Positions 8,434-14,977 of a stretch of 47,161 nt of DNA are shown one piece after another. The notes beneath the pieces are model-generated. The model ran no database searches, was not told the DNA's origin, and saw only the letters and a list, made by a program, of their open reading frames with translations. The stretch spans positions 1 to 47,161 of the forward strand of contig PEBX01000018.1 of assembly GCA_003050645.1 (NCBI GenBank), in the 5' to 3' direction. The number at the start of each line of letters is the position of its first letter. Position 1 is the stretch's first letter. The translations under genes were made by a program, and so were the position numbers. The DNA comes from Candidatus Carbonibacillus altaicus. GTDB lineage: Bacteria > Bacillota > Bacilli > Thermicanales > DSM-22653.

Positions 8434-9642
8434 TTAATGCTGTTTGTACGATTGAACATGGATGAGCGCACCGCCGACAAAGGCATGTGTGACGATCGGT
8501 CCGGTTGTACTTTGTTCGACAATAATCAGGTCAGCCCATTTTCCGGGTGCGATCGAACCCAACGTCTCATGGAGGCTGAGGGCCCGGGCCGGGTTGAGCG
8601 TCGCCCACTTCACGACTTCGTTTAAAGGAAGCCCGCAGTGCGCGTGTAAAACAAACAATGCCGTGAGAAGCGCAGGCGGGTAGTAATCGCTACATAAAAT
8701 ATCAACGAGGCGATGACAGGCTGCTTCGCGAACGGACAAATTGCCGTTATGCGAGCGGCCTACGAGAGCATTGGGCGCGCCGAAGAGCGTATACAGACCG
8801 AGTTCACGTGCTTTTTGGGCGACATCGAGGGTCATGGGAAATTCACTGATGACGGCACCGAACGAGTGAGAAAGAGCAATTTTATCGAGCGTGTCGTCGT
8901 CATGCGAAGCGAGCGGAATGTTTTTTTGTGTTGCATACCGGGCGAGTTCTGATAAACTTTTGAGCGATAGCCGCTCTTTAGTGTGTTGGGTTTGAAGATG
9001 ATGTTCGATGGCTTCTCGGCTCGCTCTTCCATATGATTGAACAAGTTTGACATAGGCTTCTAAATTACGGTATTGGCCTTGACCGGGCGTATGATCCATA
9101 AAGGAGAGGAGGTCGATCTGTCCTTGATCCATCGTTTGCAAAAGTTTGGGGATGACATCGACGTGATCGATTTCCAGACGAAGATGGACTTTATGCCGGA
9201 TCAGTGTCGGACGTGATGTGTAAGTGTGGATGGCTTCAATCATTTTCCAAACATTTTCGACGGTACGTGCTGGCCTGGCTAAAAGCCCCGATTCAAAGAT
9301 CGCTAAACTGTGGTAAATCGTCGTGATACCGTAGCTAATAAGCGTCTGTTCGGCAAAACGTAAACTTAAGAGAGGATCAATGAGCACACCCGGTCGGGGA
9401 GCCAACATTTGTTCGATAAAATCGGAGTGAACATCTATGAGACCGGGCATGATCCATTTTCCTCCGGCATCGATCGTCTGAAAATCTTTTTGCTCTGGAC
9501 ACAATGCATATCCATGGACATTACAATTAAAAGATTCATCCGACGGGATGATACAGGCGATGCGCCCATCACATATATACAGATCGTGTCCGGTAAGCAG
9601 CCTCTCTTCGGTGATGATCATACCGTTCGTAATGCGAACCAT
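8434..9642 (-). CDS. phnM: alpha-D-ribose 1-methylphosphonate 5-triphosphate diphosphatase PhnM
   Basis: PhnM removes pyrophosphate from ribose 1-alkylphosphonate 5-triphosphate, giving the monophosphate used by PhnJ. The 402-residue protein is an amidohydrolase-fold enzyme: IMPGLIDVHSDFIE near residues 64-77 carries metal ligands, followed by the PhnM-typical APRPG, a LLSFMDHTPGQGQY block, and ASHDDDT and SEFPM motifs. The N- and C-terminal beta-sandwich segments (TNGMIITEERLL; GSIAPGKWADLIIVE) are present. The length equals the family norm. It begins 24 bp after the phnJ-phnK fusion and is followed by the hexapeptide transferase, so it is operonic. The 109-bp spacer downstream shows no clear feature. 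Confidence 0.95.
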   Translation of the reverse strand: MVRITNGMIITEERLLTGHDLYICDGRIACIIPSDESFNCNVHGYALCPEQKDFQTIDAGGKWIMPGLIDVHSDFIEQMLAPRPGVLIDPLLSLRFAEQTLISYGITTIYHSLAIFESGLLARPARTVENVWKMIEAIHTYTSRPTLIRHKVHLRLEIDHVDVIPKLLQTMDQGQIDLLSFMDHTPGQGQYRNLEAYVKLVQSYGRASREAIEHHLQTQHTKERLSLKSLSELARYATQKNIPLASHDDDTLDKIALSHSFGAVISEFPMTLDVAQKARELGLYTLFGAPNALVGRSHNGNLSVREAACHRLVDILCSDYYPPALLTALFVLHAHCGLPLNEVVKWATLNPARALSLHETLGSIAPGKWADLIIVEQSTTGPIVTHAFVGGALIHVQSYKQH

Positions 9643-9666
9643 CGTTTTGTTCCCCTTTTTTGTTTA

Positions 9667-11640
9667 TTAAAGCAAGGAACGTACAAGTTTTTGCGTAAAC
9701 GGTTTTTGTGGGTCATCCAAAATCTGATCGGTCATGCCTTCTTCGATGATTTGTCCTTCAAACATGACCAGCGTTCGATCGGCGAGCATGCGGATGACAT
9801 GGAGATCGTGCGAAACGATGATCATACTGAGTTGCTCCGATAGATGAAGATGACGGAGAAGATCAAGAACACTGGCTTGAACGGTAAGATCCAGTCCGGT
9901 TGTCACTTCATCGAGGAGGAGAAGGGGCGGTTCGGTGACGAGCGCGCGTGCGATCTGGACGCGCTGTCTCATTCCTCCGGAAAAAAGACGGGGCGGTTGT
10001 TTGACTCTCTCCTCCGGTATTTGGACTTTTCCAAGGAGTGCCTTACTCCGTTCGAGCATCGTCCGGACGTCGCGTAGCCCGAGTGTGATCAGTTTTTCCG
10101 AGACATTGGCTAAAGCGCTGAGATGCATGTTGAGCGACTGCGTAGCGTCTTGATAGACGACGCCGAGCATGACGTCCTGTAGCCGCCGCTTTTCTTGCAA
10201 AGAGGCACGGAGAACATTTTTTTGACCTCCGTGATAGAATGCAAAGCGAATATCACCGCGGACATCAACATGAGGGTGGTCATGGCTCGCCGGTATGGCG
10301 GCGCGCGCATTTTTAGCGTTTTTCTGGTCAATGGCTAAGGCCAGCGCATTTAACAACGTACTTTTACCGCTCCCGCTTTCACCGACGATGCCCAGCACTT
10401 CACCCGGATAGAGATCAAATGAGACATCCCTCAAGGCATAGATTGTGCCACAGTAAGGACAGGAGTGATGTTCTAAGCGATGCATCTTATCGCGACAGTG
10501 CGCACACCCTTCACCATAGCGAACGGTCACATGCATGGCGCGAACGAGCGGTGTAAGCGAAGACGGTGCTTTCTCCCCTTCCGTAAAAGAAAGATAGGTC
10601 TCAGGTCGTTTTGTTTCATCGCGTGAAAATGAAGGAATGTTCTTAGTCGATTGTGGGAGGGGGGAGTTGGGGTGGTTTCTGCGCCACAAGCAAAACGCTG
10701 TGTCATTGCATTGATAGCTTACTTCTCCGGTCTGTGGATCGATCCACGTATCCATATAAACACCTGATGCCCCACATAGACGACATGTTTTTTCGGTTAT
10801 GCGCTCGTGTTCTAAGGGAACATCAAAAAATGCTAGGGGGATGACATCTGTATATGGCGGGACGGCATAAATCTTTTTTTCGCGCCCTGCACCGAACAAG
10901 GTTAAGTTTGCAGCTTGATGGAGTTTGGCGAGATCGTGCCGGGGAATAGGGCTGGGCGCCATGACATAGCGTCCGTGCACGAGGACGGGATGATCGGTAC
11001 TCGTATGGTAGTGTCCGTGTTGAATGATATCTTCCAAAAGGAGTGTCCATATTCCGTCGTATTTTCCTTCCGCGTGATAGCGTCTCGTCATCGCTTCACT
11101 TGGTTCATAACGCCTGAGCGGTTCAGGCAGCGGGACTTGTAAAATTAATAGCTGGTCTTCGCGAAGCGGCGTTTCTGGGATGCGATGGCGAGACTGAATG
11201 ATCGTTGCCTCCTGTGTCCAGATCGTCGTGGGGACGCCGCTTGTTTGAGTAATGAATTTTTTAATGCTGACGGCATTGACCGATTCATCGGTTCCTTGAT
11301 CGATTACTTTTAACGTGTCATCGTCCGTAATTGTTGTGAGCGTAAGCTGCAAGCCGCCCGTTCCCCACCCGCGTGCAATCGGTAATTCTCGCGAGCTAAA
11401 CGGTACTTGGTAACCCGGAATAGAGACGGCTTTAAGGACGGCCCGACGAATGGCTCGTTTGGAAAGTTCGTCAAGGTAAGCAAAAGACGTTTTAAAATCT
11501 CGTGGTTCATGTGAGTTTACCTGATGCGTAGCGTTTACCAAATAGGTTGCGTTTCCTTGATGCGTAAAGTCTTCTTGACGCGTAAAGTCTTCTTGATGCG
11601 ATACGTTGACGGAATGTGCTGGGTCAATCGCTTTATGCAT
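9667..11640 (-). CDS. phnJ-phnK: fused C-P lyase PhnJ and ATP-binding PhnK
   Basis: One uninterrupted 657-residue frame joins two C-P lyase subunits. Residues 1-50 are an extension with hexapeptide repeats. Residues 51-325 are PhnJ, the radical-SAM enzyme that splits the carbon-phosphorus bond: SIPGYQVPF carries G76, matching the radical glycine G32 of E. coli PhnJ, and C286, C289, C311 and C317 match the four conserved cysteines (CxxC-x21-C-x5-C). Residues 326-363 are a linker. Residues 364-657 are PhnK: Walker A GESGSGKST at 420-428, signature FSGGMRQR, and Walker B LLLLDEVTTGLD with Val in place of the usual Pro. A CxxC-x11-CxxC motif lies at 379-397, ahead of Walker A. In E. coli PhnK docks on PhnJ, so a covalent link makes sense. 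The start overlaps phnI by 8 bases. Confidence 0.93.
   Translation of the reverse strand: MHKAIDPAHSVNVSHQEDFTRQEDFTHQGNATYLVNATHQVNSHEPRDFKTSFAYLDELSKRAIRRAVLKAVSIPGYQVPFSSRELPIARGWGTGGLQLTLTTITDDDTLKVIDQGTDESVNAVSIKKFITQTSGVPTTIWTQEATIIQSRHRIPETPLREDQLLILQVPLPEPLRRYEPSEAMTRRYHAEGKYDGIWTLLLEDIIQHGHYHTSTDHPVLVHGRYVMAPSPIPRHDLAKLHQAANLTLFGAGREKKIYAVPPYTDVIPLAFFDVPLEHERITEKTCRLCGASGVYMDTWIDPQTGEVSYQCNDTAFCLWRRNHPNSPLPQSTKNIPSFSRDETKRPETYLSFTEGEKAPSSLTPLVRAMHVTVRYGEGCAHCRDKMHRLEHHSCPYCGTIYALRDVSFDLYPGEVLGIVGESGSGKSTLLNALALAIDQKNAKNARAAIPASHDHPHVDVRGDIRFAFYHGGQKNVLRASLQEKRRLQDVMLGVVYQDATQSLNMHLSALANVSEKLITLGLRDVRTMLERSKALLGKVQIPEERVKQPPRLFSGGMRQRVQIARALVTEPPLLLLDEVTTGLDLTVQASVLDLLRHLHLSEQLSMIIVSHDLHVIRMLADRTLVMFEGQIIEEGMTDQILDDPQKPFTQKLVRSLL
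11509..11598 (-). repeat. 18-bp in-frame repeat coding for hexapeptides in the fused PhnJ
   Basis: About five 18-bp units code for degenerate hexapeptides HQEDFT, RQEDFT, HQGNAT, YLVNAT and HQVNSH (residues 15-44). The two best copies are at 11556-11573 and 11574-11591 and differ at one base. The repeat lies ahead of the PhnJ core, which begins near residue 51, and has no counterpart in E. coli PhnJ. Confidence 0.85.
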
Positions 11641-12763
11641 CGTGGCCTTTCTCCTCCCCTTTGCTCAGTGTATCGATGAGTGAAGCAAATGTGACGTAGT
11701 GGGGAAGTTTGAGATGCGCAATAAATCCGCTCGCTTCCAAGGTGTCGATGTGATAAAGAACAAATTCTTCCTGCGTGCTCGGATACTCAGGGTGGGGATG
11801 TCTTAGGGCAAAGTCTAACATGCTCATAGCGATCGCCTTCGATTCATTTTGGCCAAAGCAAAACCCGTAGCCGATGGCGAGTGCGTGTTCTTTTTCCCCA
11901 CTTCCGTGAAGGTTCGCTGTTGGAAAAAATGTCTCGACTTCCGTGACCAAAATATCGCCGATCGTATAGGCATCGTCCCCTTCTGTTTCATCAGGCCAAG
12001 GCGATGGTACCGTTAGCGTGAGTTGACCGACGCGCAGTTCGCCGACAGTTGGATGAAGCTCGCCAAAACTGCGTTGCAGTGCATAAGCAAAGGCGATTAC
12101 CGCCCCAGTCTGACCACGTGTTAAAAGTTGCAGACGTCCGCTGCGCGGCAGGGGAAACTTGGGCGGTTCGCGTGTTAAGTCGATGAAAGCATTGCGTGGG
12201 GAGCCGACCTTTTTAACTGCTTGTATCGACGGGAGCATGGCGTGGACTTTTTCCGGAAATATAAGCGGGTTCGTATCGATTCTATCGTGTGTCGGGTCAA
12301 ACCCTTCTTCACACTGTGCGCGGTACGCAGCAACAAACTTTTGTGCATCCGCATGTGTCTCTTCTGCCAGTTTTTGATCGAGCAGACGGTGCGTATAATC
12401 CGGTGTTCCGCCTAAGAACTGCCCCCCCGGTATCTCTTTGAAACTAGCAGAAATACGTCGGATCGTCGTCATCGATGACGGTTGTAACGGTTGCGTCGTC
12501 GCCAGGCGAGGAAGCGTAGAACGATAGGCGCGCAGTAAAAAGACTGCTTCTTCCGGTAACCCTTGTGCTTGTTTGAGGGCGATGGCGGCAAGCGGGCGGT
12601 CGTAAAGACTGGCTTCGGACATGATGATATCGATGAGCCGTGGCATTCCAGCGATCATATCTTGTGTTGCTAACGACCTTTCATCTTTCAGGCGTTCGTA
12701 CGTGAGACGTTTCAGTGCTTCTTCGATGGCTATCTCTCCACCGATGGTCGCGACGTAACCCAT
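11633..12763 (-). CDS. phnI: C-P lyase core subunit PhnI
   Basis: PhnI, with PhnG, PhnH and PhnL, displaces adenine from ATP with the phosphonate to give ribose 1-phosphonate 5-triphosphate. The 376-residue protein begins with the family string GYVATIGGEIAIEEALK, followed by RLIDIIMSEASLYD and a PGGQFLGGTPDYTHRLLD stretch. A later ALAIGYGFCFGQNESKAIAMSMLDFAL block and the C-terminal LETLEASGFI-like segment (here DTLEASGFIAHLKLPHYV) are typical. Length is close to the family (about 350-380). GGAGGTAAACA precedes the start on the minus strand. It overlaps the phnJ-phnK start by 8 bases, a sign of translational coupling, and begins 72 bp after phnH. Confidence 0.95.
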   Translation of the reverse strand: MGYVATIGGEIAIEEALKRLTYERLKDERSLATQDMIAGMPRLIDIIMSEASLYDRPLAAIALKQAQGLPEEAVFLLRAYRSTLPRLATTQPLQPSSMTTIRRISASFKEIPGGQFLGGTPDYTHRLLDQKLAEETHADAQKFVAAYRAQCEEGFDPTHDRIDTNPLIFPEKVHAMLPSIQAVKKVGSPRNAFIDLTREPPKFPLPRSGRLQLLTRGQTGAVIAFAYALQRSFGELHPTVGELRVGQLTLTVPSPWPDETEGDDAYTIGDILVTEVETFFPTANLHGSGEKEHALAIGYGFCFGQNESKAIAMSMLDFALRHPHPEYPSTQEEFVLYHIDTLEASGFIAHLKLPHYVTFASLIDTLSKGEEKGHDA

Positions 12764-12835
12764 TGTTTACCTCCTTACAAGTCAAGCTAGTTTGCGCGCA
12801 TCTTAGAGTATGTCGATCGCGATGAGCATGAAACG

Positions 12836-13438
12836 TTAACACGGATCGATGCGAGTCGTACGGGGTAGCGCGAGGCAGCGACTTTCTTGATCTATGACGA
12901 TCCAGTCTTGTCCGAGCGGATACGCGAAGTCAACGTCACGTCTGAGCTCTATTAACGTTGGGTGCAAATCGATCGGTTGCTTACGTTCTTTTAAAATACC
13001 GGGTCCTTTCAATCGATAGCACGGACCATGGTTCAGCGATGGAATTTCGAAGATCAGTGTTGCCGACGTATGCGGCTCGAGAAGGGTGCCGCGATTTGCT
13101 TTTTGCACTGCTTCGACCATTCTATGAAGATCGGCCTGTTTTAAAATAAAGACGAAGTGGGCTGTTTCAAGCGTGGCATACGGGGAACCGGTCAAAAGCG
13201 TTAACACAGACTGTGAAGCATGTGTACTTTCCCCAATCACTTCGTGGGTCGTGTCTTGATCGAGCAAAAGTTCCGCGAGAGCGAGCGTTCCATCGTAGAT
13301 GCCGTCGACCGGTACACGCTCACCTTGCGGACGCATCGCAAGCAAGGGCTGCATCTCTAAGATCGTGCCGGGAGAAGCAAAAGCCTGAAGCACGCGCCTA
13401 AATATTTTTTGTGCATGCTGAGGTGAAGCGATGCGCAT
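12836..13438 (-). CDS. phnH: C-P lyase core subunit PhnH
   Basis: A 200-residue subunit of the PhnGHIJ core complex. It starts with the PhnH-like segment IFRRVLQAFASPGTI and ends with a QDWIVID...LPRTTRI stretch. The ATG at 13438 is chosen because AAGGAGG lies 8 bases upstream on the minus strand (about 13446-13452); the frame is open further upstream but would overlap phnG. It starts 13 bp after the phnG stop codon and the ribosome site sits at that stop, so the two are probably translationally coupled. The 72-bp spacer to phnI shows nothing special. Confidence 0.92.
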   Translation of the reverse strand: MRIASPQHAQKIFRRVLQAFASPGTILEMQPLLAMRPQGERVPVDGIYDGTLALAELLLDQDTTHEVIGESTHASQSVLTLLTGSPYATLETAHFVFILKQADLHRMVEAVQKANRGTLLEPHTSATLIFEIPSLNHGPCYRLKGPGILKERKQPIDLHPTLIELRRDVDFAYPLGQDWIVIDQESRCLALPRTTRIDPC

Positions 13439-13451
13439 GACGTCTCCTCCT

Positions 13452-13880
13452 TTATAGGATTGTTTCAAATTGGACGCGTGTCTTTGCAAGGCTGTTTGCT
13501 TCTTTGTTTAAAGACTGCTCGAGATCGATTTTGAACGCTTCGAGCTTTCCCTCAATGGATTTGACTTCCGGGAAATCGGCACGGAAAGCCGCATCGATGA
13601 TGGCCAATGCTTTGGCACGGCGGGTGTCGTAGCCTTTGACCAGACCGAGACCGATGATGCCATCGACCGTGACTTTACATTCGGTCACGAGCACTTCACC
13701 AGCATAAAAATAATCTCCTTCGACACTTTCTTGTATCGTCACCATCACAAGACCCGGCGCAGGCGCTTTTAATGTTTGACAGTGATGCGCATGACAGATG
13801 TGTGCGGCTTCTTTTTCAAGGAGGGAAAGATCAAACTGAAGCAAAAGACGCGTTCGTTCTTGGCGTCGCAAAAAAATCAT
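13452..13880 (-). CDS. phnG: C-P lyase core subunit PhnG
   Basis: A 142-residue PhnG homologue. The family pattern is visible: an R-x-x-W/L start helix, LKAPAPGLVMVTIQESVEGDYFYAGEVLVTECKVTVDG and the LGLVKGYDTRRAKALAIIDAAF helix (PhnG: GYSWVLGRDKQHAERCALIDAL). It works with PhnH and PhnI in making the ribose phosphonate triphosphate. ATG at 13880 is preferred: an AAAGGAAAGGG ribosome site lies directly upstream and the protein then has the usual length; the frame is open back to a TTG at 13922. The start codon and ribosome site lie in one arm of an 11-bp inverted repeat (13876-13909), and a promoter-like pair lies just upstream, so this gene may have its own control in addition to read-through from phnF. 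Confidence 0.9.
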   Translation of the reverse strand: MIFLRRQERTRLLLQFDLSLLEKEAAHICHAHHCQTLKAPAPGLVMVTIQESVEGDYFYAGEVLVTECKVTVDGIIGLGLVKGYDTRRAKALAIIDAAFRADFPEVKSIEGKLEAFKIDLEQSLNKEANSLAKTRVQFETIL

Positions 13881-13909
13881 CCCTTTCCTTTTTGATCTAA
13901 AGGGATGAT
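13876..13909. repeat. 11-bp perfect inverted repeat over the phnG start
   Basis: Arms ATCATCCCTTT (13876-13886) and AAAGGGATGAT (13899-13909) are separated by 12 bases. On the minus strand the distal arm contains the phnG ribosome site and start codon and is followed by a run of seven T. The other arm overlaps the proposed phnG -10 box. It could be an operator for a dimeric regulator, or, in read-through RNA from phnF, a hairpin that hides the start or ends transcription. The symmetry is seen; the role is inferred. Confidence 0.75.
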
Positions 13910-13958
13910 AGCTTGTTAACAAGTGGGTGTAAAGTTAAGATTTTGTAAAGTTTGTAAA
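13905..13958 (-). promoter_or_regulatory. candidate phnG promoter with PhoP-box-like repeats
   Basis: Read on the minus strand, TTTACA (plus-strand 13928-13933) and TATCAT (13905-13910) are separated by exactly 17 bp. Further TTTACA hexamers lie at 13944-13949 and 13953-13958, and TTAACT at 13933-13938 is 11 bp from the first of these. This is a looser form of the direct-repeat PhoP site seen upstream of phnD, so phosphate control of phnG onward is plausible. The phasing is imperfect. Confidence 0.5.
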
Positions 13959-13998
13959 GATGGAAGAAGACATGTTTTATCCGAATCGTACGATCCGA

Positions 13999-14739
13999 TC
14001 ACAAAACATAGGTAAAGAGATCACTTCGATAAATAATTTGCGTGTACTCTAAAACTTGGTTTGTGGTTTGATCCGTTGTTCCGGTTTTGACCTCGAGAAG
14101 CGGTGTGAGGGGTTGGACAGAGAGCAAAAATCTTTCATGGGGTGTTGGAAAGCGGATGTCCAAATTGCTTTCAAGAGAACCAAACGCCGTGATGCCGTGA
14201 TGCCGGTAATAGGCAAATATCGATTGAATCTTTGGACCATCGACCTCGATCGTTGGAAACAATCGAAGACGTATATAGGAGATGTGTAGCGCAGCCGGGA
14301 CACCCTCGATCCACCGACGTCGGACGAATTTAAAGAGCTTTTCTCTTTCTCCGTTTGCCGAATCTACATTATTTTCTAAAGTACCGTATTCTAACGGTTC
14401 TGTGTAAAAATGAACAGAAAGTCCCAACATTTTTTCTGTAAAGCTGCTTTCTCCGTTAAAAAGAAGCGGTATTTTTTGTTGTTTGACTTGTAAATAACTG
14501 CCTTTTCCTTGTTTGGCCGTAATGATGCCCATATCTTGTAAACGTTCATACGCTTTGCGCACCGTCGTCCGGGAAACACCGTATTGGCGGGCGATCGCGT
14601 GTTCGGATGGAAGAGCGTGTTGGCGCCTTTCCGCACTTTTTAACAACTGGGGAAGGAGCCGGTCAACGAGTTCGGTGACGGTAACGGCTGCTCTAGGACG
14701 TTCAGACGAGGTGCTTCCAGGTGGGTGCGCATGCAGCAA
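13999..14739 (-). CDS. phnF: GntR-family regulator of phosphonate genes, PhnF-like
   Basis: A 246-residue transcription factor. Residues about 20-90 form a GntR winged helix-turn-helix (LPSEHAIARQYGVSRTTVRKAYERLQDMGII with KQGKGSY wing); residues about 95-245 form a UTRA ligand-binding domain of the HutC type. The start is a TTG at 14737-14739: no ATG lies in frame near it, AAGAGGTG is 7 bases upstream, and the HTH is placed as usual. It is the first gene of the minus-strand phn run and lies divergent from phnD, the common position for PhnF, which represses phosphonate genes and is released by a ligand. It could instead act mainly on the transporter operon. A good sigma-A promoter precedes it. 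Confidence 0.9.
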   Translation of the reverse strand: MLHAHPPGSTSSERPRAAVTVTELVDRLLPQLLKSAERRQHALPSEHAIARQYGVSRTTVRKAYERLQDMGIITAKQGKGSYLQVKQQKIPLLFNGESSFTEKMLGLSVHFYTEPLEYGTLENNVDSANGEREKLFKFVRRRWIEGVPAALHISYIRLRLFPTIEVDGPKIQSIFAYYRHHGITAFGSLESNLDIRFPTPHERFLLSVQPLTPLLEVKTGTTDQTTNQVLEYTQIIYRSDLFTYVL

Positions 14740-14790
14740 TGTCTATCACCTCTTGGTTTCGTCGGTACTGCGCTTGAACGCTCTATGTTG

Positions 14791-14819
14791 ATCATACCCG
14801 GCAAACGCTGAGTGTGCAA
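14791..14819 (-). promoter_or_regulatory. sigma-A-type promoter of phnF
   Basis: Read on the minus strand, TTGCAC (plus-strand 14814-14819) and TATGAT (14791-14796) are separated by exactly 17 bp. The pair lies about 50 bp upstream of the phnF TTG start codon. Confidence 0.65.
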
Positions 14820-14855
14820 GAAAAAGAAAGTATCATAAAGATCATTTATAAAAAA

Positions 14856-14920
14856 TTTACAAATCATTTACAAGGAATTTACACTATCTTTACAGTATGT
14901 CCACAATCGTTCGTTATAAT
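14856..14920 (+). promoter_or_regulatory. PhoP box (four TTTACA repeats) and -10 box of the phnDCE operon
   Basis: Four perfect TTTACA hexamers lie at 14856-14861, 14867-14872, 14878-14883 and 14889-14894, each separated by exactly 5 bp, so one per helical turn. This is the known Bacillus PhoP direct-repeat site (TTHACA with 5-bp spacers, where H is A, C or T). A perfect TATAAT follows at 14915-14920 with no good -35 hexamer, the usual arrangement for PhoP-activated promoters. It implies induction of the phosphonate transporter under phosphate starvation. Confidence 0.88.
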
Positions 14921-14977
14921 GATGTCGGACAGCGCGGTTACACGCGATGGACTAATACAGAGCAGGGGGAAAAGAAC

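Noticed and set aside
14740-14855. A palindromic PhnF operator in the phnF-phnD spacer
   Set aside because: No clear inverted repeat was found outside the direct TTTACA boxes and the phnF promoter.
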